64,000 bases of DNA from an uncultured Lachnospiraceae bacterium (lineage in GTDB: Bacteria; Bacillota; Clostridia; Lachnospirales; Lachnospiraceae). The DNA lies in assembly GCA_947626915.1 (NCBI GenBank), contig CANQUA010000009.1, positions 1 through 64,000 of the forward strand, written 5' to 3'. The notes below the pieces were generated by a model. That model saw nothing but the letters and a program-made list of their open reading frames with translations, was not told the origin of the DNA and made no database searches. Below, piece after piece: positions 9,364 through 22,220 of the stretch; positions within the stretch are counted from its first letter, which is position 1, and each line of letters starts with the position of its first letter. Made by a program: the position numbers and the translations under genes.

Positions 9364-12300
9364 ATGAGAGGCAGAATTTATAGAAGAGGAAAGCGGATCC
9401 TGGCGGGTTTTCTGGCGGCAGTGTGTTTCTGCATGGCGTTTCTCACATCCTTTGAAATAAATGGGATCGTCAGCCGAGCGTTTACGTTTACCGGGAAAAA
9501 TATATGGACCGGCGGCAGCGAGGTTATGTTCGGGCATAAAAGAAATTACCTGTACCGCTGGAGCGACGGATTCCAGATGACCTTTTGCATCTCGCCGGGG
9601 AAACATATGGGCAGCACGGTCGTAGCCAACGCGAAGCGTCTGAATATCGACGACGAGGACATTCCTTATATCAAAAGCCGGGAGGATTTTGAGAGGCTGG
9701 CGGTCATATGCACCTGGTTTGACCACAACGGTTCAATCTATGCGGACAATGTCACCTATGCGGCGGTCCAGACAGCCATCTGGGGGATTTTTACGGACGG
9801 CTGGGAGAGTGTGGACGGTCTGGCGCAGACGGTGGACAAGCATGTGCCCGGAGTCTATAACAGGTGGAAACAGGTCGAAGAATATGTGGAAAATGAGGAT
9901 ACGCTGCTGCAGGGGCAGCCGGAATGGCTGTCGGTTACCATGGAAAGCGCGGAACGGAAAATGACGACGATGGAACTGATAGACGGCGTCTGGACCGCGG
10001 AGTTTGATCTCTCCGCGGCCCCCGAGGCCGCCTCTCTGAACTGGAAATTTGAGGGGAATGCCGCAGGCTGGTCCAAAAAAGTAGCAGGCGGCAAACTGAT
10101 CTTTACTTACAGCGGCACGGAAGCGTCTACGGTAAATGTTTCTGCCGCCCTGATCGGAAGCACGGCGGCATGGGGGAGAAATACGACCTCGCTGACATTA
10201 TATATACCGAACGGTTCGGCGGACAAAATCCAGGCCATGATTGGAGCCGGCGTGGAGAGCCCGAAAGCGTATCTGAAACTGACGACGGGAGAGATAGCGC
10301 CGGAGCCGGAACCGGAGCCGGAGCCTGAACCGGAACCGGAGCCAGAACCGGAACCGGGACCGGAGCCGGAACCAGAACCGGAGCCTGAACCGGAACCGGA
10401 GCCTGAGATAGAGATTCCTCCGGTACCGACCGTAGAAATATTCCGGCATAAAGAGACGTTTACTTCCCATTATCGGGTGGGTCTGGAAAAATACTGCGCT
10501 GAGACAGAGCAGCCTCTGGCCGAGGTTGAATTCAGGGTCCTGGAGGCGGTGAGCGGCCGCTCGCTGAGCGGACTAAGCAGCGCGAAAATGAGTCCGAAGC
10601 CGGTCAGATGGGATAATTTCAAGGTCTGCGCGGAAGTGATGACAGACGAAAACGGTTCTGTTTCCCATACGGATACGAAACGATACGAATATGACAAGAC
10701 CTATTGCGGCGGCCATCCGATGCCGGAGCTTCTGGAAATACCGGAATATGAGGATGGGAGAGACCATTCCGCGGAATTGGAGGCGATCGAGGCGGCCAAC
10801 CGGCAGGTAGAGCAGGAATGGCAGGCGCTTATGGAGGCCTGTGAGGCTGCAACCGATTTTCACGATGAAGATCCGGAAAAGGCGCTTGCAATGATGCTGG
10901 AGGACAGGGACGAGACCTATGAGGCGTTCATCGGTCTGCAGTATGATTACGCTTTCGAAGAAACGCAGGCGAGATACGGGTATGTCCTTCATGGCCGGCA
11001 TAATGATGACTGTCCTGCGGAGGTGCTTCGGGTATCGTCGGTGGAAGCCGGAGGCGGGAGCCGGCCTGTGGAACGGGAGGTAGTCGTAGACGAGACGGTA
11101 GGATACGGTTCTCTGCACTATGAGGACGGAAGCGATGAGGAAGAGGGTTATACGGAAAGCGAAGCATACAGAAAGGCGGCGCTGCAAATGAATGCCTCCC
11201 CGGTCACGGCGCGGGCCTGGAAAAAACGGATGGAACTTCTGAGCGCCGTCGTTTCAAAAGTTTCGGAACTCCTGAAGGTTCAGGCGGAAGTCCGGGAAAT
11301 GCCGGAGAACAGGACGGCAGAGGATGATTTCAGCGCACAGCCGGAAGAAATGACGGCGACCGGTTCGAACGCCCGGAAGGAAGCGGCGGCAGATGCAGGC
11401 TTCGGGGATGCCGGGTACGGAAGCAGGGCGACGGATTCCAATGGCCGCAAAGAGACAGAAACCGGAGCAGATCCCGGTTTCCGCGGAACGACAGGGACGG
11501 CGCCCGGAGAAACGATTGCCTCCGGGGAGCTGTATTCCTATCTTTTTGCGGACAGGACGGCCCTCGCGGAGGAAGGACCGGAACCGGAGCGGGACGAGAT
11601 CGTTCTTCCGGAACCGGAACTGGACGACATAGAACCGCTGGAGCCGAAGGGGGATTCCGGTCACACGGCGGCTGTTATGAAGCTGTACGATCACCGGACG
11701 GAAGGAGAGATCCATATCAACAAAAGAGACCTGGACCTGCTGTCAGGGGAAACCGGCGACAGCTATGGGGAAACCCAGGGCGACGCCACGCTGGAGGGAG
11801 CGGTGTACGGACTGTACGCGGCGGAGGATATTGTTCATCCCGACGGAAAAACAGGCGTGGTTTATAAAGCAGGCGATCTGACGGCCATCGCTGCGACGGA
11901 CAAAAACGGAGACGCTTCTTTTATGGCCTATACGGAGGAAAGCGATGCCAGCAGAGCGGCCTTAAATAAAGAAGGGACCTGGATCGGCCATCCGCTGATT
12001 GCCGGGCAGTACTATGTGGGCGAGATCGCCAGATCCGAGGGCTATGAAAAGACCGAGGAGGCGGAGCTTTCAGGTCTGACCATAGGACATGCGGCCGTTA
12101 TCTCCCCTATGACGCATCCGATCGATATGCACGATGGTTCCTGGCTGGAGTTTGAAGTGACCTTCGAGGATACGGAGGCCGGTTTTGATATCCTGGTCAG
12201 CGGGCTGGAAGACGGGGCCGTTTTCTATCGTTCCAGGCTGGAGACGGTTACGGAAGACGGACGGATCGTGGTCGGCTCCCATCTGGTACCGACTGATGAA

Positions 12301-15300
12301 TATGAAAAAGCGGAGGCCGGAGAATATAAACTGGACGCCGAGGGCAATTACATTCCGAAAAAGGACGCCGAGGGGAATATTCTTTATGACCGTACAAAGC
12401 CGGTGAGCAGAAGCGTTTATGCGATGCACAGGCTGAATTATTACCCGCAGATCACAGCGGAACCGGCTGTAGATCCGGTCAAGTGGGCAGATACGCAGAA
12501 CGTGGACACAGACTATGTAAAAACCGAGGTAAACGCTATTCTGGAACGGAGCGGATATAACCTGCTGGATGCGGAGAATGGTTCCGGCGCGCCGTGGACG
12601 GTGATCCCTTTGAACGGAAAAACGAACCAGGAGCTGGCGCTGGAGATTCTGGCCTGGTTTCAGGCGAATCCGTTTTGGGACAGCGGCGCGGTCTGCCGGA
12701 TTGAGGAGGCGCAGGGGGTTCGCCAGGCGGTGATTTTCCATGATTATGTCCGTTTGAAAAGCGGCGCGATCCGCGATACGCTGACGGGCAGACTGTATGT
12801 GCGGACGCCCGTGACGGTAGAGGGACTGGGCGAACGCCATATGTACGCGGTGTATGACAGCGCGGAATATTCTATGAAGAATGGGTATGCGATCGTGGAG
12901 TACAGACGGCAGAAGGAAGGAGAGATCCCGTTCCCCGGCAAAATGGAGGATTATCTGGAGACGGCATATGAACCGCTCTACGAACAGTACGCGGAAGGCG
13001 AAGTGAAGCGGGACGCCGGGGGAAATCCGATCCCGGTTTATAAATGGGAACCGATTTATGAGGACGGCACGGAATCTTCCAGCGAGTATGTGACGACAAA
13101 ACTGGACGCCGATTATGATCCGACTGTCCGGGGATATCGGATCCATGTGGACAATACCGTGGACTGGAGCCGGACAGAGGGACCGGTGACGGAAACCTAT
13201 CGCGTTGAAGTCCCGGAAAAAACGATCCTGGCCGGCGGGCAGCAGATGTTTTACAGCGATTACCTGATCCGGATCGCCGGAGCGGGAGCCAGCGCCTTTG
13301 CGCCGGTCAGGGAGGATGCAGAGAACCGGATCGTGCGCCTGACATACCCGGGACAGCTGACGCCCCTGCAGGATGGTTCCGGTACTCCGGGATACGGTAC
13401 CAGAAAGACGCCGCTTGGGGTGCAGGAGCAGGTCATTGAGCAGGCGGTAAAAGTCTTTAAGAATGTGGCGGAGAAGAGCGAAGACGGAACGGATACGGTG
13501 TTGGGAAAAGTGGATAATTTCCGTTTCAAAGCGTATCTGAAAAGCAATCTGCAGAGACTTTACCGGGCGCAGGACGGGACCGTCATATGGATGGATCGGC
13601 GGGGAAATGTAATCGATCCCCTTGCATGGAAGCAGACGTATCCCGCCCTGGCGCCGGCGCTTTTTACCAGAGTACCCCATACGGATGCTCTTTATAAAGA
13701 TTCCTTCGGGTCTGTTCTGGCAAATGCAAGGCTTTACGAACCGGGACAGGAGACGGAGAATACAGGCTATACGTCGGTCCTGGAAAAAACGGAAAAAACC
13801 GTTGCGGACGGCGGCGGGACGCGGACGGTCCTGGTTTATAATTATGACAAATTTTTTGACGCCATGGCCGTAGCGAATCATGACAGCTGGGATGACCATT
13901 CTCCCACCTATTCCTCCTTCCGCCCCCTGGGCAATGAGGCGAACCGCAGTGAAGAGGCGGAGGAAAACGCGCAGGTTTCCGATCTGGTCAGACAGTTCGC
14001 CATTGACTGGTATCTGGATGATGAAGTAGCTTCTATGCCGAAGGACGAAAAGGCCGCATACGGTGACTGGCTGTACGACGAGGCGCTGTGGCGGGCGATC
14101 CGGAAAGCCCAAAACTACCTGAAACCGTTTTTTGCCTATGATCTGGATGAGATTTACGCCATAGCCTGGGACGGGGAGAAAAACGGCGGCAGCGACGGAG
14201 ACGCTGCCACGCTGAGCGCGGATCTGGAAGCGGAAAACTGTTTCTGCGGCTTATCGAAAAATCTGCCCTATGGAACCTATGTCGTGGCGGAGCAGCAGCC
14301 CAGGTATGCCGGCCTTGAGGATTACCGGAACCGTCATTACCGCACGGATGCGCCGAAAGAGGTGGAGATCCCGTCTGTTTACGCGGACAGATCGGAGGAG
14401 CCGGAAACGGGAGACGCGTGGAGCGGCGACTATGTTTATGAGAAGGACATGACCATGGAGGATATGACAGAGCGGTATTCCATACGCTTTGGCGAGGAAA
14501 ACCATGTGATCCGGGCGCATAACCATTACGGCGATTTTGAGATCTACAAATACGGCATGGATATCAGCCTGCTGAATCGTGGGGAATCACAGGAGGGCGC
14601 GAAAAACTATTTCGCGCTGACGCAGGATGAATGGAAACCGTACCTGAACTATTATAACGCGGAGGATGATCGTGGGGCCGGCGAGGCGACCTACTATTTA
14701 TCCGAGGGGCTGAGCGGCCGCGAGGCGGTCTCCGGGATTTACCGCTATAGTTCGGTTTCGGAGGATGCGCGGCTGGCGGACGGCGTTCCGTATCCGGGCG
14801 GGACGGCGACGGAAGCCAATCCCGAGGGAATCGAGTACAGAGACGGCGTGTCCGCCATGACGGGGATACATACCGCTTACGACGGACTCTACAGTTCGGT
14901 TCTGGTGCCGGAATCGCTGGCCTTTGATCCGGCAGGAGAAAGCGGCGAAACGGAGGCGGAAGCCGTGTTTGCGCGGGCGCGTTTTCAGAACGCCGCATAT
15001 GAGGCGAGGCTGCGGATTGAAAAGCTGGATTCGGAGACCCATGAGAATCTGCTTCATGACGGAGCGGTGTTCAATCTTTACCGGGCGTCGGTGGATGATG
15101 CCGGGACCAGTGAGGGGCATGTCCGGTTTTATGAGGAAGATACGGAGATTTGCGGAAGCCGGGAATTTCTGGAGAGCATGGGGGCTTCCGGCATTCATCT
15201 GCGGGAAAAGGACCTATACGCGGGAATCGTGAAAAAAGGCACGCCCATCTGCCGGGAGCAGGATCAGGTCATCCAGACGGACAGTCTCGGCGTTCAGACA

Positions 15301-18300
15301 GGAGATTTTTGGTCTTATACCACGGTCAGAGACGGCAGGATGGAGGATGTGACATCCGAGTCCGGTTATGCGCTTCAGAATGTGGGTTATCTGCAGACCC
15401 CGCAGATGCTGCCGGCAGGCGGATATGTGCTGACGGAGGTGAAAGCGCCGGCAGGCTATGTCAGAAGCGCGCCCATCGCGATTGAGATATACAGTGATGA
15501 GATCGCCTATTATCTTCGAAGCGGCGGAGAGGACAGGACCGTCGCGGCCGTCTATGAAACCGCGGCAGCGCAGGAACTTCCGGAAACGCAGGAATTTTGG
15601 GGGGAAGAAGACATGGCCAGGATCTACGTGGAAAATGAGCCGATTACGCTGAAAGTAGAGAAGTGGAAGGAAGAGGCCGGCAAGGGTCAGGCGGGAGGTT
15701 CTGCCGGGACGGTTACCTATAAGGTGAGCGGACGTGCCGATGGGAGCCAGGTGCAGATCGGTTCTGCCGCCGATTATGAATTTGCGTATCAAAACGGCGT
15801 TTATATGGGTTACGGCTGGAAAAAAGGAACGCTGGAGTACCTGAAGGCCCTGAAGGATCAGGGAGAGCAGGTGGAGATCGTTTATCACGGCGGACTATTT
15901 GCAGGTTACGGTTATGTCACGCGCACGCTGGAAACGGACGGGAATGAAACCCCCTATGTGGCGGGAGCCCTGATGACTCTCTATGAAGGCCTGGAACTGC
16001 AGCCGACCGGAGATTCGGAGGACCATGCGTTTGAGGGTCTGACGGTGGAACGGACGCCTGCCGGAAACGTAAGCCGCATGTATGTGCAGAAGGGATACGC
16101 CGGGGAGCGGGTGGATTTCGTGTGGAAAGAGGACGAAGGCGGATCCGGCTGGACCGCAGATACGGTGGAACGGCCCGATACGGATATTTTGTATTATGAC
16201 CTGGGCAATCTGGAACTGTTCCGGACAGAGACAGTAAACGGCCGGCAGATCCATTATGCGTTCGGACGGGATCACGAGAAGATTCCGGTCAGTCAGCTGG
16301 AGGAGGATAAGAAACGGGTCAGTCAGCCGGAAGGCGGCGTTTCGATCTTTGCGTTTCAGAATGGGATCCCGGTTCTGGAACTGACCGGAGGGGATTTCAG
16401 CCGGATTTCGTATTCCGCAGTCGATAAAACGCTGGAGGGGGATTTCGCCAGACCCGTGAAAATGCCGGATGGAAGCGTATCCATGAGCGAAGGCGTGATC
16501 CTGTATCATTTGGACGAAGAAGGGAACAGGGACAGTTTGGTTGATCCCTATACCGGAATGGCGTATACGACGGCGGAGATTCAGTCCGCGCCGGGAGAAA
16601 GCGCCGGCAGCGCAGCCGCCGGGCAGAAAACGCAGGCGATCCATGTTCTGGTCTGGCCGGTGAAAATATCCAGAGATGAGAACGGGCAGATTCTATCCAG
16701 GGACAAGCTGTCAACCTCCCGCGCCGCCGCTATAGGAGAAACGGCGGACACCCGTTATCTGACCGGAACCTGGAGATCGGAAAGCGGCGAAGAGAGCCAT
16801 CCCCTGTATACGAAGCCGCAGAATCAGGCCGGTCAGAATATGAACGGGGAGCCGCTGCTGACAGAAAACAGCGGGAGTTTCGAGAAAACCGTGGAACCGG
16901 TATATGACAACCATGGCCTGGTCGAGTATTACCGCGGGAGCGCAGAAACCTACGAACGGAGCAGTATGCTCTATGACCGCAGCGGGAGTCCGGTGAGAAT
17001 GGCGGTGACGGATCATCTGGAAGATTACAGCCGGGCGTCTTATTCCGTGGAGACCGGAGAGCCGCTGTATGGGGAAAATACGCCGCTTCGGCACCGGCTC
17101 GGCGAAAGCTATCTCATGGAAAATACATGGCTTACAGGCGACCTTGCGCCGGATGATCCGTTTTTGGAGTCTGTGACGCAGGGGCAGGCGGATATACTGA
17201 AACGGGTTCCGGCCGGCGTTTACATCATGGAAGAGCTGGCGGCCCCGGCCGGATATCTGAAAAGCCTGCCGGTCGGCGTGATTGTGGAGGAAACCGCCGA
17301 GGTTCAGAAGGCGGAAATGACAGATCGCACGACGAAGATCACGGTAAGCAAGGCGGACGGGACAGAGCATTATACATACGATGTTTTGGATATGCAGAGG
17401 AAAGATGCGTCCGGCAGCCCTGTGCGTCTGCGGAGCGCAGCGGAAAATAAGATTGCCTACAGTCAGTCTCCGATTCCGGGAGTCTGTCTGGATCTGTATG
17501 CGGCGGAGCGGGTCTATACGGCTGGCGGTTCGCATTTAGAGAAGACAGGGGACGCGCTGTTTTCCTGGGTCACGGGAAACCGGCCGGTTTTTCAGGAACA
17601 AATCCCTGCGGGCGAATATCTGCTGGCGGAAAAAGAAACGCCGTCCGGGTATGTGACGGCCGAACCGATGGAGATCGAGATCACGGAATCGCAGCAGGTG
17701 CAGAATTTTGTCCTGTATAACGACCATACGAAGGTAGAAGTGGAAAAATACAGGCTGGACGGAGAGAAGCGTGTGCCGGTGAACGGAGCTGGCTTTACGC
17801 TGTATGAAGCCCGGACGGACCAAAACGGTCAGATATTGTATGATGACGCGGGTCTGCCGGAGTATGATCCGGATAAGATCATCGTTCGGTTTACCAGCAG
17901 CGATGCCGGGGAGTACCGCGGATTTGCCGAACGATTCGAGAAACTCTACGGTGAGTACGGAACGGCGCTGCGTGTGGTCAGATGGAGCTGCGCCGGAAAA
18001 GAATATACGGCAAACTATGTTTCTCATACACAGATTGATGCGTCTGCGGCAGGCGGCAGTGAGAGCCATTTTCCGACCACGGCCCTGATGGTTTTTCAGA
18101 CGGAGGACGGGACGGTCCTGCGGGCTGCGGCATATCAGCAGGAATTGAACCGGCAGGGAAGAACCTTCACTTATGAGTACCAGTTTGATTTCCGGGCGCT
18201 GACGGGAGTGAATGACCGCGCTTCCTCCTATTTGACTCCGGAAGGCATGCGGCGTTTCGATTATCTTCCCGCCGGGAAAAGCTATGTTCTGGTTGAGACG

Positions 18301-21300
18301 GAGACGCCGCCGGGGTATGCGCAGGCAAAACCGGTTGTGGTCCTGGTGCATGATACGGCCGATATACAGCGGTACCGCGTGCTGAATGAAGAGAGCAGGC
18401 TGCTGATCTCCAAAACCTTTGAACGGGAGGGAGAATCTGCCGGGAAGGAGCTCCCGGGAGCTGTTCTGGCGCTCTTTCAGGCTTCTGCCGATGGGAGCCT
18501 GGTGCAGGATGAGGCGCATCTGGCTGCCCGGTGGATCAGCGGACAGGATGGCGTTTATACGGAGCTGGACCGGATCAACGGAGCGATTCCGGACGGATAC
18601 GGGGAAGGGGATTTGAAGCCCCATATGCTGACGCAGCTGCCGGATGGAATCTACTGGCTGGCTGAACTGGAAAGCCCGGAATATTACACGGCCTTTCAGC
18701 CGGTTAAGATCGAGTACCGTCAGGAAGAAATGGTGCGGATTATACGGGTATCGGACGTACCCGCAGAAGGAATGGTCCAAATCCGGAAAACAGATACCGA
18801 AGGGGAGCCGCTGACGGGCGCGGTATTTGAATTGTCTGCTTATGCGCAGCCGGATCTTGTGAATCCTGTGTTTACCAGACTCTGCAGCGATATCGGAGGT
18901 ACGGCGGTGCTGACGGGCCTTCCCGTGGGAGCAGCCGATGAAAGGGGCAGGATCGAGCCGTATATCTACCACGTTCGGGAAATCCTGCCGCCGGAAGGCT
19001 ACGCTGTGAATACCCGGGTTTTCTCGTTTGAATTTTCGGCGGACAATCAGGGTGTGTCATACCGGTGGGGCGAACCTGCGCTGCATGAACTGCAGATCAC
19101 GGATGAAAAGACACGGATCACCTTTTATAAGAGAGAGGTCGTTTCTCTGGGCGACCGTGATCTGGAACAGGCTTTTATAGAAGGCGCAAAGCTGGCTGTA
19201 TATCGCGTGATGGGAATCGACGAGAACGGAGCTTACGTATATGACCGGACGGTTCCCGTGGAACAATGGACGACCCGGGCGGATGAGGCCGGACATGTGC
19301 TGGAGGGGCTGGTTGCCGGACAGACCTATATTCTGGAAGAACTGCAGGTCCCGGCGGGATATGAGAAGATGTCTCCGGTGGTGTTCACTTTGTCCGGGGA
19401 TGGAAAGAGGATCCAGTCGATCAGTAATACGCTGGCCGCAGTTACGATCCACGATCTTTATTCTCTGACTTTGCGCGGAAGATATGCGGTGAAGACGGAG
19501 ATGACAGTGACGGACGGAACAGGGCAGGAGACCGCAGTCTGGGTCGCAGCCGGAGAGGGGCGCGTACTGACGGAAAAAGACGGTCTTGCAGAGGGCGGTC
19601 TTTATACATTTACGGAAAGGACCTTGTATAGTGACGGGACCAGGGAGATCACCGGCCGGGTCACGCGGCGGGTATATCTGGAAGAACAGGGCTGTGAGAT
19701 TGCCGACCGGTTTCCGGTGAGCGTTTCGCTCCGGCTTACGGAGGCGGACGGGACGGTATTGGCGGAATTTGAACCTACCGGGGAAAAGCCAGACTTAACG
19801 GTAGGGAAGCGGCAGACAGAACCGGAACTGCTGACGCCCGGAAAACGGTACCGGCTGCTGGAGACTACTGTTTATAACGACGGAAGCGGCAGGGAGAAGG
19901 AGCTTCTGTCCTTTGAGGCCGGGAAGGACGGTGCTGTTCATGGGATTACGGGATATGACCGCAGACAGGAGCTGCTTGTGAAAAAACTCGAAAGTGTGAC
20001 CGCAAATCCGCTTCCGGGGGCATATCTGCAAATTTTAGATCAGGAGGGAAAAGTTGTGGAGGAATGGATTTCCGGGGAGAACGACCACGAAACAGAAGCG
20101 GTTTTGGATCCTAATGTGCGGTACCGGCTTCATGAGGCGTCGCCGCCGGATGGGTACGCTTACAGCGGCGATATGGAGTTTCTTCTGGGAGAAGAGAGCC
20201 GCGAGCTGCAGTTGCTCATGGAAGATAAACCGACGCATGTTTCTGTCCGCAAGACGGATATCACCGGCGGAGAGGAGGTGCCGGGCGCCAGGCTCCAGAT
20301 CCTGGACCGGGAAGGCCGTGTCGTGGAAGAATGGGTTTCCGGCGAAGAGGCTCATGAGATCACGGGAAAACTGAAAGCGGGAGAACGTTATATTTTGCGG
20401 GAAACCCATGCGCCGGACGGTTACGGATATGCGGAAGATGTTGAATTTACCGTATCGCTGGACGGGCGCGTCGATCAGGTGATTATGAAAGACGAGAAGC
20501 TGCCGCCGGAAACACCGCCTGAGACACCGCCGGAAACGCCGCCTGAAACTCCACCCGAGACACCGCCGGAAACACCGCCCGAACCTTCGCCGGAGACGCC
20601 GCCGGAACTTCCGGAAGAGATACCGCCGGCACCGGTTCAGCCGCCGGAAATACCGCTTCCGGAGGAGCAGCCTCCCAAAACCAGAGCGGTAGTTTGGGCA
20701 GAATATCAGCCGTCCTATCTGCTGGAATCCGATTCGGTTCCGCTGGGCGGACCGCAGTTTTACGATCAGCCGCCGACAGGGCCCCAGCAGCCGCTTTCGA
20801 ATGTCCCGTCTGCCGGGGACAGGAATGTGGGGGCCATAATGCTGGCGTGGCTCACATCAATGAGCACCTTTGCGGCCCTGCTGTTTTTAGGGGGACGTTC
20901 TCTGCAAAAGCGGAAAAGGCAGATGGCGGCTGTTTTGGCCGGTGTAATGCTGGCCGCGGCAGGAGCGGTGCTGGTTAGCGCCGGAACAGCATGGGCAGAG
21001 AGTACGGGAACGGTCCTGACAACGCAGCCGGAGGAGACGATGGTTCTGCCTGACGGGCCGGGGACTACGGCGGAAGAAAATACAGTTCCGGGATCAGATA
21101 TCGTTCCGTTCGCGGAAGGCGCGCAGACGGAGGCGGCATCCCAGGAGGAAGCGATCCGGATCACAGTCCGGTTTGATCCTTTTGCGGATACCCTGGAGGA
21201 GATCCCGGAGGAGAAGCAGCCGCCGCAGACCTACGCCTGGGAAGGCGAGACATATGAATTAAAATCCCGTCAGCTGGTTTCGGCGACATTACCGCAGGTG

Positions 21301-22074
21301 GTGAAATATGCGCAGGAAACGGTCCGCTATGAGGGCGTGGAATGGGCATCCGGGCTGCCGGAGGAGCATACGGTTCTGGTAACGGATGACGAAACCGGCC
21401 TTAGGGGAGAGACGGTCCTGCCGGCGGTGGAGACCGCATACTCCAACTGGCGCTGGATTTCTGGCTTCCGATTCCCGATCATAGTGGAAGGTTATGGAAA
21501 TGACAGCTACGAAATAGGAGACGTTTTGGTTCCGGCAAGGGAAGAAGATCCTTTTTCTGGGTATGAGCAGGAACTGCTGGGGCTGATCGGGGTGGATCCG
21601 GAATATTATCGGATCGACAGTACGTTCTGGACTTCGGAACCGTGGATCTCTGATGCGGGAATCGTATGCCGCCAGGCCGCGGCCGAGGGGCAGATGTATG
21701 TGGCGGATGTGGACGTGACTTACGGCGGGCAGGCGGTTCTTGGTCCTGCCGCAGGTCTGGCATGGCAGGCGGTTTATGAACGTCCGGTTCCGGCTGCTCC
21801 TGCGGCGGAGGCGGAGACGGAGCCGGCCGTGGAAGAAGCCGGGCCGGAGGAAGAACCGGAAGCGGCGGTTATCATGCCTGCCGCAGAGCCGGTGCCGGAT
21901 CCGCAGGTCCCCGCTTCCGGAATTCTGGACAGTTTCTTTGTCTGGTTTCGGAAACTGAGCAGTACGACGAAAATGGTCGTCGGACTGGGATTGTTCCTGC
22001 TGCCGCTCTGCTGGCTTGTACTGAGACGTATGAAGCGCGCGGAACGAAGAAAGATAGCGGGGGAACAGGCCTGA
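9364..22074 (+). CDS. Giant thioester/Cna-B (SpaA-like) surface adhesin with fused C-terminal membrane module
   Basis: About 4236 residues. After a signal peptide ([16 protein letters not shown]) comes a thioester domain: Cys75 in MTFCISPG and Gln136 in AAVQTAIWG are the expected partners of the internal Cys-Gln bond, which captures host amines covalently. A Glu-Pro tract (about 313-352) leads to a long series of Cna-B/SpaA-like beta modules; I count about 13 copies of the YxLxE plus PxGY-type closing motif between roughly 12.0 and 20.4 kb. A PPET tract (about 3714-3772) precedes VPSAGD (3814-3819), a membrane helix and RKRKRQ, which resembles a sortase signal of non-standard sequence. Instead of ending, the frame continues with a signal-like helix, an extracytoplasmic region and a last membrane helix ending in basic residues. 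An in-frame ATG at 9346 exists; 9364 is preferred because GGGAGGGG precedes it. Confidence 0.88.
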   Translation: MRGRIYRRGKRILAGFLAAVCFCMAFLTSFEINGIVSRAFTFTGKNIWTGGSEVMFGHKRNYLYRWSDGFQMTFCISPGKHMGSTVVANAKRLNIDDEDIPYIKSREDFERLAVICTWFDHNGSIYADNVTYAAVQTAIWGIFTDGWESVDGLAQTVDKHVPGVYNRWKQVEEYVENEDTLLQGQPEWLSVTMESAERKMTTMELIDGVWTAEFDLSAAPEAASLNWKFEGNAAGWSKKVAGGKLIFTYSGTEASTVNVSAALIGSTAAWGRNTTSLTLYIPNGSADKIQAMIGAGVESPKAYLKLTTGEIAPEPEPEPEPEPEPEPEPEPGPEPEPEPEPEPEPEPEIEIPPVPTVEIFRHKETFTSHYRVGLEKYCAETEQPLAEVEFRVLEAVSGRSLSGLSSAKMSPKPVRWDNFKVCAEVMTDENGSVSHTDTKRYEYDKTYCGGHPMPELLEIPEYEDGRDHSAELEAIEAANRQVEQEWQALMEACEAATDFHDEDPEKALAMMLEDRDETYEAFIGLQYDYAFEETQARYGYVLHGRHNDDCPAEVLRVSSVEAGGGSRPVEREVVVDETVGYGSLHYEDGSDEEEGYTESEAYRKAALQMNASPVTARAWKKRMELLSAVVSKVSELLKVQAEVREMPENRTAEDDFSAQPEEMTATGSNARKEAAADAGFGDAGYGSRATDSNGRKETETGADPGFRGTTGTAPGETIASGELYSYLFADRTALAEEGPEPERDEIVLPEPELDDIEPLEPKGDSGHTAAVMKLYDHRTEGEIHINKRDLDLLSGETGDSYGETQGDATLEGAVYGLYAAEDIVHPDGKTGVVYKAGDLTAIAATDKNGDASFMAYTEESDASRAALNKEGTWIGHPLIAGQYYVGEIARSEGYEKTEEAELSGLTIGHAAVISPMTHPIDMHDGSWLEFEVTFEDTEAGFDILVSGLEDGAVFYRSRLETVTEDGRIVVGSHLVPTDEYEKAEAGEYKLDAEGNYIPKKDAEGNILYDRTKPVSRSVYAMHRLNYYPQITAEPAVDPVKWADTQNVDTDYVKTEVNAILERSGYNLLDAENGSGAPWTVIPLNGKTNQELALEILAWFQANPFWDSGAVCRIEEAQGVRQAVIFHDYVRLKSGAIRDTLTGRLYVRTPVTVEGLGERHMYAVYDSAEYSMKNGYAIVEYRRQKEGEIPFPGKMEDYLETAYEPLYEQYAEGEVKRDAGGNPIPVYKWEPIYEDGTESSSEYVTTKLDADYDPTVRGYRIHVDNTVDWSRTEGPVTETYRVEVPEKTILAGGQQMFYSDYLIRIAGAGASAFAPVREDAENRIVRLTYPGQLTPLQDGSGTPGYGTRKTPLGVQEQVIEQAVKVFKNVAEKSEDGTDTVLGKVDNFRFKAYLKSNLQRLYRAQDGTVIWMDRRGNVIDPLAWKQTYPALAPALFTRVPHTDALYKDSFGSVLANARLYEPGQETENTGYTSVLEKTEKTVADGGGTRTVLVYNYDKFFDAMAVANHDSWDDHSPTYSSFRPLGNEANRSEEAEENAQVSDLVRQFAIDWYLDDEVASMPKDEKAAYGDWLYDEALWRAIRKAQNYLKPFFAYDLDEIYAIAWDGEKNGGSDGDAATLSADLEAENCFCGLSKNLPYGTYVVAEQQPRYAGLEDYRNRHYRTDAPKEVEIPSVYADRSEEPETGDAWSGDYVYEKDMTMEDMTERYSIRFGEENHVIRAHNHYGDFEIYKYGMDISLLNRGESQEGAKNYFALTQDEWKPYLNYYNAEDDRGAGEATYYLSEGLSGREAVSGIYRYSSVSEDARLADGVPYPGGTATEANPEGIEYRDGVSAMTGIHTAYDGLYSSVLVPESLAFDPAGESGETEAEAVFARARFQNAAYEARLRIEKLDSETHENLLHDGAVFNLYRASVDDAGTSEGHVRFYEEDTEICGSREFLESMGASGIHLREKDLYAGIVKKGTPICREQDQVIQTDSLGVQTGDFWSYTTVRDGRMEDVTSESGYALQNVGYLQTPQMLPAGGYVLTEVKAPAGYVRSAPIAIEIYSDEIAYYLRSGGEDRTVAAVYETAAAQELPETQEFWGEEDMARIYVENEPITLKVEKWKEEAGKGQAGGSAGTVTYKVSGRADGSQVQIGSAADYEFAYQNGVYMGYGWKKGTLEYLKALKDQGEQVEIVYHGGLFAGYGYVTRTLETDGNETPYVAGALMTLYEGLELQPTGDSEDHAFEGLTVERTPAGNVSRMYVQKGYAGERVDFVWKEDEGGSGWTADTVERPDTDILYYDLGNLELFRTETVNGRQIHYAFGRDHEKIPVSQLEEDKKRVSQPEGGVSIFAFQNGIPVLELTGGDFSRISYSAVDKTLEGDFARPVKMPDGSVSMSEGVILYHLDEEGNRDSLVDPYTGMAYTTAEIQSAPGESAGSAAAGQKTQAIHVLVWPVKISRDENGQILSRDKLSTSRAAAIGETADTRYLTGTWRSESGEESHPLYTKPQNQAGQNMNGEPLLTENSGSFEKTVEPVYDNHGLVEYYRGSAETYERSSMLYDRSGSPVRMAVTDHLEDYSRASYSVETGEPLYGENTPLRHRLGESYLMENTWLTGDLAPDDPFLESVTQGQADILKRVPAGVYIMEELAAPAGYLKSLPVGVIVEETAEVQKAEMTDRTTKITVSKADGTEHYTYDVLDMQRKDASGSPVRLRSAAENKIAYSQSPIPGVCLDLYAAERVYTAGGSHLEKTGDALFSWVTGNRPVFQEQIPAGEYLLAEKETPSGYVTAEPMEIEITESQQVQNFVLYNDHTKVEVEKYRLDGEKRVPVNGAGFTLYEARTDQNGQILYDDAGLPEYDPDKIIVRFTSSDAGEYRGFAERFEKLYGEYGTALRVVRWSCAGKEYTANYVSHTQIDASAAGGSESHFPTTALMVFQTEDGTVLRAAAYQQELNRQGRTFTYEYQFDFRALTGVNDRASSYLTPEGMRRFDYLPAGKSYVLVETETPPGYAQAKPVVVLVHDTADIQRYRVLNEESRLLISKTFEREGESAGKELPGAVLALFQASADGSLVQDEAHLAARWISGQDGVYTELDRINGAIPDGYGEGDLKPHMLTQLPDGIYWLAELESPEYYTAFQPVKIEYRQEEMVRIIRVSDVPAEGMVQIRKTDTEGEPLTGAVFELSAYAQPDLVNPVFTRLCSDIGGTAVLTGLPVGAADERGRIEPYIYHVREILPPEGYAVNTRVFSFEFSADNQGVSYRWGEPALHELQITDEKTRITFYKREVVSLGDRDLEQAFIEGAKLAVYRVMGIDENGAYVYDRTVPVEQWTTRADEAGHVLEGLVAGQTYILEELQVPAGYEKMSPVVFTLSGDGKRIQSISNTLAAVTIHDLYSLTLRGRYAVKTEMTVTDGTGQETAVWVAAGEGRVLTEKDGLAEGGLYTFTERTLYSDGTREITGRVTRRVYLEEQGCEIADRFPVSVSLRLTEADGTVLAEFEPTGEKPDLTVGKRQTEPELLTPGKRYRLLETTVYNDGSGREKELLSFEAGKDGAVHGITGYDRRQELLVKKLESVTANPLPGAYLQILDQEGKVVEEWISGENDHETEAVLDPNVRYRLHEASPPDGYAYSGDMEFLLGEESRELQLLMEDKPTHVSVRKTDITGGEEVPGARLQILDREGRVVEEWVSGEEAHEITGKLKAGERYILRETHAPDGYGYAEDVEFTVSLDGRVDQVIMKDEKLPPETPPETPPETPPETPPETPPETPPEPSPETPPELPEEIPPAPVQPPEIPLPEEQPPKTRAVVWAEYQPSYLLESDSVPLGGPQFYDQPPTGPQQPLSNVPSAGDRNVGAIMLAWLTSMSTFAALLFLGGRSLQKRKRQMAAVLAGVMLAAAGAVLVSAGTAWAESTGTVLTTQPEETMVLPDGPGTTAEENTVPGSDIVPFAEGAQTEAASQEEAIRITVRFDPFADTLEEIPEEKQPPQTYAWEGETYELKSRQLVSATLPQVVKYAQETVRYEGVEWASGLPEEHTVLVTDDETGLRGETVLPAVETAYSNWRWISGFRFPIIVEGYGNDSYEIGDVLVPAREEDPFSGYEQELLGLIGVDPEYYRIDSTFWTSEPWISDAGIVCRQAAAEGQMYVADVDVTYGGQAVLGPAAGLAWQAVYERPVPAAPAAEAETEPAVEEAGPEEEPEAAVIMPAAEPVPDPQVPASGILDSFFVWFRKLSSTTKMVVGLGLFLLPLCWLVLRRMKRAERRKIAGEQA
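10300..10419 (+). repeat. Coding Glu-Pro dipeptide repeat
   Basis: A GAGCCGGAACCG-type 6- to 12-base repeat encodes a nearly uninterrupted Pro-Glu tract of about 40 residues. It separates the thioester head from the Cna-B stalk of the giant surface protein. Such tracts are extended, wall-spanning linkers and may vary in length between strains. Confidence 0.85.
20505..20680 (+). repeat. Coding PPET repeat tract
   Basis: About nine copies of a 12-base unit encode PPET, then degenerate Pro/Glu sequence. It lies directly before the variant sorting signal, the usual place for a wall-spanning linker. Confidence 0.85.
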
Positions 22075-22159
22075 TGCCGGCAGAAGATGCGGATGGGAAT
22101 ACGCTGACATCCGGCCGGAAATATTTTGAAAAATAGGCCGGGAATGTACGAAAACACAA

Positions 22160-22188
22160 TTGCGAACCTTTGTATTTTTTGTTATGAT
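22160..22188 (+). promoter_or_regulatory. Promoter of malQ
   Basis: TTGCGA, 17 bases, TATGAT, ending about 32 bases before the ATG at 22221. Confidence 0.6.
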
Positions 22189-22220
22189 AGGGGAGATATT
22201 GATGGAAGGAGGGCCTGAAT

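Noticed and set aside
12070..14112. 680-codon minus-strand frame inside the giant adhesin
   Set aside because: The plus-strand frame has clear domain content across the same bases; the opposite frame is low-complexity and Arg/His/Ile-rich without a start signal.
9364..22074. Nearby sortase gene for the adhesin
   Set aside because: No frame in the window shows a sortase TLxTC motif, so dedicated local sorting cannot be claimed.
22118..22141. Terminator after the giant adhesin gene
   Set aside because: CCGGCC and GGCCGG can pair around an AT-rich inner stem, but no T-run follows, so termination is not supported by sequence.
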